A stretch of DNA of 43,241 nucleotides from Marinobacter sp. AC-23 (lineage in GTDB: Bacteria > Pseudomonadota > Gammaproteobacteria > Pseudomonadales > Oleiphilaceae): NCBI RefSeq assembly GCF_001858325.1, contig NZ_MBPP01000031.1:1-43241 (forward strand). The letters run 5' to 3'. Position 1 is the stretch's first letter. Each line of letters starts with the position of its first letter. Position numbers and translations under genes: made by a program. The notes beneath the pieces were generated by a model. That model was not told where the DNA came from. It saw only the letters and a list, made by a program, of their open reading frames with translations, and ran no database searches. Below, piece by piece: positions 28,783 through 36,677 of the stretch.

Positions 28783-31700
28783 CTAGCTTGTTGTTACCGG
28801 ATGCTGGGTTTCGCCTTGTTCTCCCTTGTGTTCGTTGTGATCGCGACCCAGCAGAATGTAGAACGCTGGCAGTACGAAGACAGTGAACAGGGTACCAATC
28901 CCCAAGCCCGCACTGATGGTCAGACCAATGGCAAAGCGGCTTTCTGCGCCCGGGCCCGCTGCGAGTAGCAGCGGTACCATGGCGAAGATCAGCGCCAAAG
29001 AGGTCATTATGATTGGCCGCAGGCGAATGGCCGCTGCCTCAATAACTGCTTCAACTTTGTTCATGCCTTTGTCTTTCTGTAGCTGGTTGGCAAACTCCAC
29101 AATCAGTATGCCGTTCTTGGATACAACCCCGATCAGTGTAATCAGACCCACCTGTGTGTAGATGTTCATGGTGGCGAAGCCGAGCACGATAAACGCCATC
29201 GCACCGGCTACGGACATAGGGACAGACACTAGAATGATAAACGGGTCGCGCCAGCTTTCGAACTGCGCCGCAAGAACAAGATAGATAACCAGAAGCGACA
29301 GGAAGAAGGTGACGATTAGCGCGCTACCCTGGTTGGCCAACTGCCGGCTCTGACCTGTGTAGTCGTAGGTGAAGCCTTGCGGGAACACCTCGTCTGCGGT
29401 CTGTTCTATGAAGTCCATCGCTGTACCCGCCGCGACACCTGGCATAACCACCCCTTGCAGAGTGAGGGAGTTCTGCTGGTTGAACTGTGTGCGGTTAGAA
29501 GGCTCTACATCGTGAGTAAAGCTTACGACGCTGCCCAGCGGCACCAGAGTGCCGTTGCCTGAGCGGATGTAGTAATTGTTAAGAGCTTGTGCATCCAGCC
29601 GGAACTTCTGATCCACCTGCGGGATGACCTGATACGAGCGGCCCTCCATGCTGAATCGGTTGATGTATCCACCACCAAGCATGCTGGAAAGCGACTGCCC
29701 CACGTCTTGCATTGAGAGCCCAAGGTCGGCAACCCGGTCGCGATCCACGTTGATACGCGTAACCGGGCGGTCGAAGTTGATCGACTTCTGCAGGAACATG
29801 AAGTTACCGCTACCCATGGCCTTGCCTAACAACTCCTCGGCCACCTGGTCAAGCTGCTCATAGCTGCTGCCCGTGGTGATCACGAACTGGAACGGTAAGC
29901 CGCCCCCTGATCCGGGAAGGGCCGGCTGAGGGAATACTGCAGTCTGTAAACCCGTTACTTTTTTGAGTTCGGCGTCAAGCTGGGGCTGAACATCAAACTG
30001 ACTAACCTCACGCTTACTCCAGGGCTCCATCTTGAAGCCACCGAATACAGCGTTGGGTGCGGTTATGCCCACGATCATAAAGTCTTCGGAATAGCCGGGT
30101 GTGGAGGCCAGGCGCTCCTGAACCTCGTCTCCATGTTCCAGCAGATAATCAAGAGTGGCGGTCTGGGGCCCGAGGCCCTGGTAAAACAGGATGCCTTGAT
30201 CTTCAGTGGGCGCCAGTTCGTTCTGGCTCATCATCGCCATAAAGTAAATGGAGCCGAGTATGATCAGTGCAAAAAACACCACCACAGACTTGGTCTGCAT
30301 CAGTGAGCCAAGGGCTACTTTATAACCTGATGAAATGCGGCTAAACGTACGCTCTACCAGGCTCTCAAACTTGCCTGGGTCGCCATGTGGTTTGAGCACC
30401 ATGGCGGACAGCATGGGTGAGAGCGTAAGAGCAACGATACCTGAGATTACGACGGTACCAGCGAGGGTGAAAGCGAACTCGGTAAACAAAGAGCCAACCA
30501 GGCCACCCATAAAGCCGATGGGCGCATAAACCGCCACCAGAGTGGTGGTCATGGCAATGATCGGCACGGCCATCTCTCTTGCGCCGTGCAAGGCGGCGTC
30601 AAACCGTGATTCACCTGCCTCAATGTGTCGGTGCACGTTCTCCACCATGATGATGGCATCATCTACCACCAGCCCAATAGCAAGTACCATGGACAGCAGC
30701 GTAAGCAGGTTCAGGGAGAACCCGAACATCAGCATGATAAATGCACCGCCAATCAGCGACAGTGGAACGGCAACTGAGGGCACGATAGAAGCGCGGATCG
30801 AACCGAGGCAAAGGAACACCACCACAAGCACGATGCCCATGGCTTCGATCAGGGTACGAATAACCTCGTTTATGGAATCTTCAATAAAGTCAGATGCGTC
30901 GTAGGCAAGACGCACGTCCATTTCGCCTGGCAGCTGGCTTTTGATATCTGGAAGGTCGTCTTTAACCAGGCCGGCAACCGTGAGCGGGTTGGCTCCCGGG
31001 GCCAGTTCGATGGCTACGTATGTTGCAGGCTGGCCTTTATATAGCGCCAGCGCGCTGTAAGTTTGTGACCCCAGCTCAACCCGGGCAATGTCCTGGAGCC
31101 GGATTTGTGTGCCTTCAGCCTGTTTGACTACAAGGTTGCGGAACTCGTCTGGATCCGCCACGTCGGTGTCACTGGTCATGCTGATTTCTGTGTAGGCGCC
31201 TTTGGTATTGCCAACGGCTGCCTGATAGTTGTTGGCACGCAGCTTGGCGACCACTTCCTGAGGGGTCATGTCGACCGCCGCAAGGCGCTCCGGATCCAGC
31301 CAGACTCTCAAGGCAAACTCACGGCCGAGGAGTTGTGCCTTACCCACGCCGGAGAGGGCTTGCAGCCTGGGCTGCACCACTCGGGTCAGGTAGTCGGTAA
31401 TCTGCGGCACAGCCATGTCTGAGCTGTAGAAAGCAATGTACATCAGCGCCGTTGAATCGCCGGTAGTGGAGGTGATAACCGGGTCTTGGGCGTCAGCCGG
31501 AAGGACGTTGCGCTGACTGGCTACTTTTGCCTGAATTTCGGCAAGTGCAGCGTTAGCGTCATAGTTGAGTATCATTTTGGCTTCAATAGTCGACGTGCCC
31601 TGAGAACTGGTAGATGTCAGGTAGTCGATACCACTGGCTTCAGCAATAGCCTGCTGCAGGGGCGTGGTAATAAAGCCTTTGATCAAATCCGAGCTGGCAC

Positions 31701-31857
31701 CGGGGTAGGCCGTTGTGACGGTAACCGTTGTGCTTTCAAGCTCCGGGTATTGGCGGATCTCCATCTCCATGGCGGCACGGGCACCGAGCAGCAGGATAAG
31801 AAGGCTAACCACCGTCGCCAGTACGGGGCGATGGATGAAAATGTCGGTGAATCGCAT
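28783..31857 (-). CDS. RND multidrug efflux permease (HAE1 family, AcrB/MexB-like)
   Basis: A 1024-residue inner-membrane proton-driven efflux pump. It has the HAE1 layout: TM1 (RPVLATVVSLLILLLGARAA), a first large periplasmic loop with YPELESTTVTVTTAYPGASSDLI, then TM2-TM6 with the paired proton-relay Asp in IGLVVDDAIIMVENVHRHIE, a second periplasmic loop and TM8-TM12 (GVVSKNGILIVEFANQLQKDKG). Trimers work with the adaptor encoded just upstream (overlapping TAATG) and a TolC/OprM-type channel; no channel gene is in the window. Substrates cannot be read. Length is typical. Confidence 0.94.
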   Translation of the reverse strand: MRFTDIFIHRPVLATVVSLLILLLGARAAMEMEIRQYPELESTTVTVTTAYPGASSDLIKGFITTPLQQAIAEASGIDYLTSTSSQGTSTIEAKMILNYDANAALAEIQAKVASQRNVLPADAQDPVITSTTGDSTALMYIAFYSSDMAVPQITDYLTRVVQPRLQALSGVGKAQLLGREFALRVWLDPERLAAVDMTPQEVVAKLRANNYQAAVGNTKGAYTEISMTSDTDVADPDEFRNLVVKQAEGTQIRLQDIARVELGSQTYSALALYKGQPATYVAIELAPGANPLTVAGLVKDDLPDIKSQLPGEMDVRLAYDASDFIEDSINEVIRTLIEAMGIVLVVVFLCLGSIRASIVPSVAVPLSLIGGAFIMLMFGFSLNLLTLLSMVLAIGLVVDDAIIMVENVHRHIEAGESRFDAALHGAREMAVPIIAMTTTLVAVYAPIGFMGGLVGSLFTEFAFTLAGTVVISGIVALTLSPMLSAMVLKPHGDPGKFESLVERTFSRISSGYKVALGSLMQTKSVVVFFALIILGSIYFMAMMSQNELAPTEDQGILFYQGLGPQTATLDYLLEHGDEVQERLASTPGYSEDFMIVGITAPNAVFGGFKMEPWSKREVSQFDVQPQLDAELKKVTGLQTAVFPQPALPGSGGGLPFQFVITTGSSYEQLDQVAEELLGKAMGSGNFMFLQKSINFDRPVTRINVDRDRVADLGLSMQDVGQSLSSMLGGGYINRFSMEGRSYQVIPQVDQKFRLDAQALNNYYIRSGNGTLVPLGSVVSFTHDVEPSNRTQFNQQNSLTLQGVVMPGVAAGTAMDFIEQTADEVFPQGFTYDYTGQSRQLANQGSALIVTFFLSLLVIYLVLAAQFESWRDPFIILVSVPMSVAGAMAFIVLGFATMNIYTQVGLITLIGVVSKNGILIVEFANQLQKDKGMNKVEAVIEAAAIRLRPIIMTSLALIFAMVPLLLAAGPGAESRFAIGLTISAGLGIGTLFTVFVLPAFYILLGRDHNEHKGEQGETQHPVTTS

Positions 31858-32964
31858 TACTCAGATGCCTCCTGGGGCTGCTTTTCCTGGCTCTCATCCT
31901 GAATCTTGACCTTCTGGCCGGCACGGAGCCTCAGCAGCCCTTTGGAAACCACCTTCTCGCTTGCTTCAAGGCCGGAAAGAACAGCAACGCGCTTGTCACG
32001 GGTTTGGCCTGTAGTAATTGTGCGGCGGTTGACGATTAGATCGCCCTCATCATTTTCCTCCACGGCAAATACGAAATCTCCGTAGGTGTTATAAGAAACG
32101 GCGGTGCGCGGAATCGTAACCACTTCATTATCTTTTGGCTGCTTGGTTAATATGGTTGCAAACATGCCAGGTCGCAGCAGGTTGTCTGGGTTGCTCAGAG
32201 TGGCACGCACGCGCACGGTGCGGGTTTCCGGGTTCACGGACGTGTTGATGGCGCTGACCTTGCCTTCAAACTGCTGCTCAGGAACGGCAGCGACAGTGGC
32301 AACTACTGAGTAGTCACGCGCCACGTTAGGCAGGTTTTTTTCAGATAGGGTGTAGTCTACGTAGATCGGGTCGAGCATGTTGATCTCAACAATCGGCGTG
32401 CCGGTGGCGATATACTCGCCCTGGTCTACCATGCGGATGCCTAATGTGCCGTCAAAGGGCGCACGGATTACCTTTTTGCTCAGTTGGGCATCTGCCTCGT
32501 TTACGCGGGCTTGGGCGGCGTCAAAATTCGCCTTGGATTCGTCATACTGGGATTGAGATACGGCACGCTTTGGCAGCAGGTCGGAGATGCGCTTGAACTC
32601 TTGCTCCGCCAGGTGAGCTTCTGCCGACGGTGCGCACTGCCGCTTCATCAATTGCGGTGTTCAGACGGATGAGAATGCTACCTTGTTTGACGGTGTCGCC
32701 GGATTCAAAGTTAATATTCTCAATAATACCCGGAACCTCGTTCGCTACTTCAATGCCATTAACAGCCTTGATGCTGCCCACGGCCTTGATAGAAGGTGTC
32801 CAGCTCTCGGCCTTGGCCTCGATTGCGGATATTTCCACAGGCGGCTGGGGTTGGGACAGCATTTCTTGCATCTGGCCAAACTGGTAAAACTTGTAGCCGA
32901 AGATGCCGCCAAGCACCACGCCAAGGAAAATAATTGCAATCAGGAAGCGGGAAGCAGTGCGCAT
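31857..32964 (-). pseudogene. RND efflux periplasmic adaptor (MFP), single frameshift
   Basis: The reading frame from ATG 32964 gives an N-terminal membrane anchor (RFLIAIIFLGVVLGGIFGYKF), the first beta-barrel strand and a lipoyl half (SIKAVNGIEVANEVPGIIENINFESGDTVKQGSILIRLNTAIDEAAVRT). From about 32625 the protein continues in another frame: AEAHLAEQEFKRISDLLPKRAVSQSQYDESKANFDAAQARVNEADAQLSKKVIRAPFDGTLGI, then barrel and membrane-proximal domains to EASE. The shift equals one extra or two missing bases; coiled-coil spacing favours two missing. Repaired length is about 369. It overlaps the permease gene by one base. Sequencing error is likely, but it is the only break of this kind among the seven. 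Confidence 0.88.
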
Positions 32965-33024
32965 AGTTCGGGTCCTGGAGATCTCTGTTTAGGTGCGGAA
33001 ACGATTGATTCACGACAAAAGTTA

Positions 33025-33056
33025 GCATCCTACAAAATTTAGGATGCAGTTGTCAC
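33025..33056 (-). promoter_or_regulatory. Inverted repeat over candidate RND-operon promoter
   Basis: GCATCCTA (33025-33032) and TAGGATGC (33040-33047) form an 8-bp inverted repeat with a 7-base spacer. On the minus strand GTGACA (33051-33056) and TAGGAT (33027-33032) are 18 bases apart and can act as -35/-10. The repeat thus covers the spacer and -10, as expected for a repressor operator of an efflux operon. It is 61 bases from the adaptor start. No regulator gene is adjacent. Confidence 0.5.
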
Positions 33057-33136
33057 CGTGTTGTAAGTACTATTGGCTAGCATAATCGTTACATTGGGTG
33101 CCAGAATTACGCTCTTTCAGCAGTAAGGGATCAACC

Positions 33137-33634
33137 ATGCACTGGATACTGGGAATTGCGCTGGCGGCAACCGTCTTTGTGATTCTGAAACAATGGGGAG
33201 GATTGTCGGCGGAAAAGAAGAAAGCTGCAACCTGGAAACTCATACTTATTGCTGGCGGCATCTTCCTGCTTGTAATGGTTTTAACCGGGCGAGTACATGT
33301 GCTGACCGCCGCAATAGCGGCATTGATCCCACTGTTGCGCAAGCTGCCGAGCCTCATCCGATTCTTCCCGGTGTTGAGTCGTCTTTTAAATGGCGAAAAA
33401 AATGCCGAGCGAGAAGATGGCGCCGGGCCAGATTCGGGTCACGCCCAGGGTAACGGCATGACTGAGCGAGAGGCCTGCGAAGTACTGAACGTTACCGCGG
33501 CTTGCTCGAGAGAAGACATTGTTCTGGCGCACCGCCGCCTGATTCAAAAGCTACACCCGGATAGAGGCGGGAGTGATTATTTGGCTGCAAAGATTAACGA
33601 AGCCAAAAGTGTACTGCTGCGCAACAGGGTGTAG
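33137..33634 (+). CDS. Small membrane-anchored J-domain protein
   Basis: A 165-residue protein from ATG 33137 (MHWILGIALAATVFVILKQWGG); an open upstream codon at 33098 has no support. Two hydrophobic segments (IALAATVFVI and LILIAGGIFLLVMVLTG) are followed by a third amphipathic one (LTAAIAALIPLLRKLPSLIRFF). A linker rich in Gly/Glu leads to a C-terminal J domain: MTEREACEVLNVTAACSREDIVLAHRRLIQKLHPDRGGSDYLAAKINEAKSVLL, with the HPDRGGS motif. The layout resembles the Tim14/Pam18-like DnaJ group. It would recruit DnaK to the inner membrane; the client is unknown. It ends three bases from the stop of the convergent secretin-like gene. Confidence 0.85.
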   Translation: MHWILGIALAATVFVILKQWGGLSAEKKKAATWKLILIAGGIFLLVMVLTGRVHVLTAAIAALIPLLRKLPSLIRFFPVLSRLLNGEKNAEREDGAGPDSGHAQGNGMTEREACEVLNVTAACSREDIVLAHRRLIQKLHPDRGGSDYLAAKINEAKSVLLRNRV

Positions 33635-33637
33635 GCG

Positions 33638-34426
33638 TCAGTGGACAACGTCGACCTTAACCTCAAAACTCCGGTTGTCTGAGTGGCTGCTTTTCACGCT
33701 GTAAGCAATGCCTGACTGTTTGCTGGTGGAATGGGTAGACGTGCTGCCCAGAGATACCCACTGGCCAGGTTCCACTCTGCGAATGGTGACCACAGCTTGG
33801 GTTTCGTAGCCTTGCAGCTCTGCGGGGTCTGCCTCAAAAGACACTATATTCAGTTCCACTGCACGGTCTGAGATTACCTGTGGGCTGACAACAAACCCGC
33901 TGCGTGTTTCCACTTGCTCAAAGATAGCAGCCGGGTTTCTGCCGCCACGCATAGCGAAGGGCAGGGTGCGAACCTGGCCGGATGTGATGTGAGCCGACTG
34001 CCCGTCCATAACCATAAGGCTTCGCTCTTTGGAGCCACCCGTGCTGGTAACCCGGCGCTCCACGGTTAGGCCCGCGCTATTTCGTGTTGTGGTAACGCCT
34101 GTGCCGGAGCGTTTTCCGCCGATATCTTCTTTGGAACGCACGGTAATCCTCAGCTGGGCCGGGGCCACGTCCAGAGTTTCAATCAAGGTGCCAATTTCAT
34201 CCAGCAGTTGCTGCTCGCCGCGAATCACGATCTGTTGGCCTCGGGCGGTAACGGATATTGGCTCGCCTTGATATAGCTCCTGAACCTGGCTGGCAACGTC
34301 TGCACCTGGCCGGTTGTTGAGCTGGTAAGCCCGGGACTCAGCGTATGCAGCGCCAGTGCCGGAGGCCAGCGCCAGTACAAACATCAAAAAGAACAGGAAG
34401 GCGACATTCCTTAAGTTCAGTGTCAT
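33638..34426 (-). CDS. Exported protein with secretin short-domain-like region
   Basis: A 262-residue protein from ATG 34426 behind GGGAG; longer frames upstream run through the DAHP synthase leader and are rejected. A signal peptide (NVAFLFFLMFVLALASGTGAAYA) precedes RAYQLNNRPGADVASQVQELYQGEPISVTARGQQIVIRGEQQLLDEIGTLIETLDVAPAQLRITV, which is the N-terminal STN/NolW-like repeat seen in secretins. The remaining ~170 residues keep strands reminiscent of the secretin core (SGFVVSPQVISDRAVELNIVSFEAD) but there is no full secretin barrel. No type II, IV pilus or other secretion genes are nearby. Function unknown. Confidence 0.75.
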   Translation of the reverse strand: MTLNLRNVAFLFFLMFVLALASGTGAAYAESRAYQLNNRPGADVASQVQELYQGEPISVTARGQQIVIRGEQQLLDEIGTLIETLDVAPAQLRITVRSKEDIGGKRSGTGVTTTRNSAGLTVERRVTSTGGSKERSLMVMDGQSAHITSGQVRTLPFAMRGGRNPAAIFEQVETRSGFVVSPQVISDRAVELNIVSFEADPAELQGYETQAVVTIRRVEPGQWVSLGSTSTHSTSKQSGIAYSVKSSHSDNRSFEVKVDVVH

Positions 34427-34485
34427 TTCTGGCTCCCATTTTTCTGAAAAGTCCGGCCTGTTTGTTAAAAAGTCCGGTTTACGGC

Positions 34486-34515
34486 TTGCCAAGCTGAAAA
34501 CCCGGGGTATATATT
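34486..34515 (+). promoter_or_regulatory. Candidate promoter of the DAHP synthase leader
   Basis: TTGCCA (34486-34491), an 18-base spacer and TATATT (34510-34515) fit sigma-70 hexamers in four and five of six positions. An overlapping TATATA at 34508 gives a 16-base spacer. The predicted start lies at about 34521-34524, so the leader ORF would begin at or next to the transcript end. Confidence 0.5.
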
Positions 34516-34522
34516 GATAAGC

Positions 34523-34660
34523 ATGAAGACGACACAAGTGATCTGTCAATTGAATGTTCTGCAAGCTTTCGGCCAAAAGCCGATGGCGGCAGTTGCTGCT
34601 GTGTTTTCTTGGTGGTTTGGTTATGGCTTTTATTTTAGTCAGCGCCAGGGCCGCCCATAG
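34523..34660 (+). CDS. Aromatic-amino-acid-rich leader peptide upstream of DAHP synthase
   Basis: A 45-codon ORF, ATG 34523 to TAG 34658-34660, between a promoter-like sequence and two hairpins ahead of the DAHP synthase gene. Residues 28-38 read FSWWFGYGFYF: four Phe, two Trp and two Tyr codons in eleven positions (34604-34636), then SQRQGRP and the stop. No ordinary soluble protein would have such a run, but a ribosome-stalling sensor would. The start is uncertain: ATG 34523 has no ribosome site and would be near the mRNA 5' end; in-frame GTG 34538, TTG 34550 and ATG 34583 keep the key run. Proposed role: monitors charged tRNA for all three aromatic amino acids and sets read-through into the pathway's first enzyme. 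Confidence 0.7.
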   Translation: MKTTQVICQLNVLQAFGQKPMAAVAAVFSWWFGYGFYFSQRQGRP

Positions 34661-34687
34661 CATCTTCACCAAACGAACAACGAGGAT

Positions 34688-34759
34688 GGCAGCCCGGCGA
34701 AAAACCAGGCTGCCGTCGGACTCAGAAAGCCCCGACTGGTAGCCCAGCCGGGGCTTTCT
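34688..34759 (+). promoter_or_regulatory. Tandem hairpins, attenuator candidate ahead of DAHP synthase
   Basis: Hairpin A pairs GGCAGCC (34688-34694) with GGCTGCC (34708-34714). Hairpin B pairs AGAAAGCCCCG (34724-34734) with CGGGGCTTTCT (34749-34759), and continues across one mismatch with CTGG/CCAG around a 4-base loop. B ends 32 bases before the gene start; its arm supplies the T-rich part (CTTTCTTG), so it is terminator-like with a modest U tract. Alternatives exist: CCCGGC (34693-34698) complements GCCGGG of hairpin B, which would break B; and CGCCAGGGCCGCC in the leader ORF (34643-34655) complements 34688-34699 with one bulge and one mismatch. Confidence 0.6.
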
Positions 34760-34791
34760 TGATTCTGACGCAGGGAAACGGGAACACAGAT

Positions 34792-35844
34792 ATGAACATG
34801 CCTTTGAAAACAACCGGGGAATGCCAAGTGCAGAGCGCCGCTGCGACACACCGACAAGAAACTGCGTTGCCAACGCCGGTGGAACTGCGCGAGCGGCTGC
34901 CTGTTGATGAGCGGCTAGCCCAACAGGTGGGCAGGCACAGGCAAGCGGTTCGGAATATTCTGCACGGTGCAGACAATCGCACGTTAATTGTGGTTGGGCC
35001 TTGTTCGATTCATGACGAGGTGGCGGCGCTGGAGTACGGCGAAAAGCTCAAAGCACTGGCAGATGCTGTCAGCGACCGTTTTCTTATTGTCATGCGTGCT
35101 TACTTGGAAAAGCCGAGGACAACCGTAGGCTGGAAGGGGTTGTTGTACGACCCAGAGCGCACAGGGGCCGGCGATCTTAACGAAGGTTTGCTGCGCTCAC
35201 GCCGTTTGCTTTTGAACTTGGCTGAGATGGGCTTGCCATTGGCGACCGAGGCTTTGAGCCCCTTCGCCATGGATTACCTCGGCGATCTGGTGAGCTGGAC
35301 AGCTATTGGCGCCCGTACCACCGAATCCCAGATTCACCGCGAAATGGTCAGCGGCTTGCCGATGCCAGCCGGGTTCAAGAATGGCACCGACGGCGGGATC
35401 AGTGTCGCCATCAATGCCATGAAGTCGGGAGCCCATCCGCATCACCATCTGGGGGTCTCCGGCCATGGTGCGCCCGTTATGGTCAGCACCCGGGGTAATC
35501 CGGATACTCATTTGGTGCTACGTGGCGGCCGGGGTATGACGAATTACGATGAAGCGAGCATTCAGCACGCCGTGCACAGCCTGTCTGAGGCAGGGTTGTG
35601 CGCTGCAATCATGGTGGACTGCAGCCACGATAACGCCTGCAAGCAAGCTGAGCGACAGATCGACGTGGCCCGCGAGGTGATGCGCCAGAAACACTCTGGT
35701 AGCACCAGTATTCGCGGGTTGATGCTGGAAAGCTTCCTTGAAGCCGGCCGGCAAGACGATGGCGATGATCTGCGCTACGGCTGCTCTATTACTGACCCAT
35801 GCCTGTGTTGGGGCCAGACAGAGACTCTGCTCCGCTCACTGTAG
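34792..35844 (+). CDS. 3-deoxy-7-phosphoheptulonate (DAHP) synthase, class I
   Basis: A 350-residue enzyme joining phosphoenolpyruvate and erythrose 4-phosphate, the first step of the shikimate pathway. Metal ligands align with E. coli AroG: Cys71 (GPCSIHD), His279 (DCSHDN), Glu313 (LMLESF) and Asp335 (SITDPC). PEP/E4P-binding KPRTTVGWKG, GARTTESQ and GFKNGTDG are intact. ATG 34792 follows a weak GGGAA; a second ATG is two codons later. The C-terminus stops at LLRSL, about ten residues before the usual AroG/F/H end. Which aromatic amino acid inhibits it is not clear, so I give no aroF/G/H symbol. The gene is preceded by a leader peptide and hairpins and overlaps the convergent exporter gene by 56 bases. 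Confidence 0.95.
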   Translation: MNMPLKTTGECQVQSAAATHRQETALPTPVELRERLPVDERLAQQVGRHRQAVRNILHGADNRTLIVVGPCSIHDEVAALEYGEKLKALADAVSDRFLIVMRAYLEKPRTTVGWKGLLYDPERTGAGDLNEGLLRSRRLLLNLAEMGLPLATEALSPFAMDYLGDLVSWTAIGARTTESQIHREMVSGLPMPAGFKNGTDGGISVAINAMKSGAHPHHHLGVSGHGAPVMVSTRGNPDTHLVLRGGRGMTNYDEASIQHAVHSLSEAGLCAAIMVDCSHDNACKQAERQIDVAREVMRQKHSGSTSIRGLMLESFLEAGRQDDGDDLRYGCSITDPCLCWGQTETLLRSL

Positions 35845-36459
35845 AGAACAAGAGTTGGCCTGCCAATAATAGCAGAACACCGCCCATGAGCCGGTCCAGC
35901 CAATGACCAAAACGGTTAAAACCTTTGCGAACGGCGGGCAGAGTGAAAAACACGGCAACCAGGGTGAACCAAAGCCCTGTCGCCAGTGCCATGTAAGCGC
36001 CATACCCGGCTTGAATTGCCATGGGAGTGCCTGGCTGATCACCACCGAGAATAGCGAAACAAAAAACAGAGTGGCCTTTGGGTTCAGGGCATTGGTCAGG
36101 AAACCCAGGCGCAGGGCAGCAAATCCGGATTGCACAGTGCCGGCTTCGGTTTCTACATAAACTCCTCCTGCCCGTGCTTTCAGGCATTGCACCGCAATCC
36201 AGGTGAGGTACAAGGCCCCGGCAATCTTGAGTATGGTAAATAGCAGGATCGATTGCTGGATAATCAAGCCAATGCCCAGCAGCGAATAGCTCACGTGCAC
36301 CAGAATGCCCGCGCCGATACCGACTGAGGTGAGCAATGCGTTTTGGCGGCTCTGACACAACGCTTGCCGAATCATCACGGCAAAGTCTGGCCCTGGGCTG
36401 GCAACGGCCAGCAGGTGTACCAGTGCCACAGTGAGAAATTCCGGCCAGTAACTATTCAT
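35789..36459 (-). pseudogene. LysE/RhtB-family amino acid exporter, single frameshift
   Basis: From ATG 36459 (MNSYWPEFLTVALVHLLAVASPGPDFAVMIRQAL) the frame runs through the family signature SPGPDF, then LGIGLIIQQSILLFTILKIAGALYLTWIAVQCLKA and NALNPKATLFFVSLFSVV. At about 36037-36043 one base is missing and the protein resumes as DQPGTPMAIQAGYGAYMALATGLWFTLVAVFF to a final transmembrane helix (WLDRLMGGVLLLLAGQLLFST). The repaired protein is about 223 residues with six helices. The family exports amino acids such as threonine, homoserine, lysine or arginine. The 3' end overlaps the DAHP synthase gene on the opposite strand. Probably a sequencing error. Confidence 0.85.
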
Positions 36460-36677
36460 ACGCAAGGCTCTCTTTGTTTATTTCAGAATTACGGGTAAAG
36501 GCTTATGGATAAAGATGCAGAGACTGCCAGAGTTTGTGTCGAACTGTCAGCATAAATCCAGTAGCCGGTTTTTTCACGTACCACACAAACTAATTCTGGC
36601 CTCTATACTGGCGTAAACACGATTAAACGTTTCACCCACGTTCCCGGCCTCGGGAATACAGGACTGGAGACTGTTTT

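Noticed and set aside
34554..34742. A 62-codon frame (MFCKLSAKSRW...) overlapping the DAHP synthase leader, ending inside the terminator-like hairpin.
   Set aside because: It lacks a ribosome site and has scattered aromatic codons; the frame starting at 34523 contains the dense F/W/Y run and fits a leader peptide much better.
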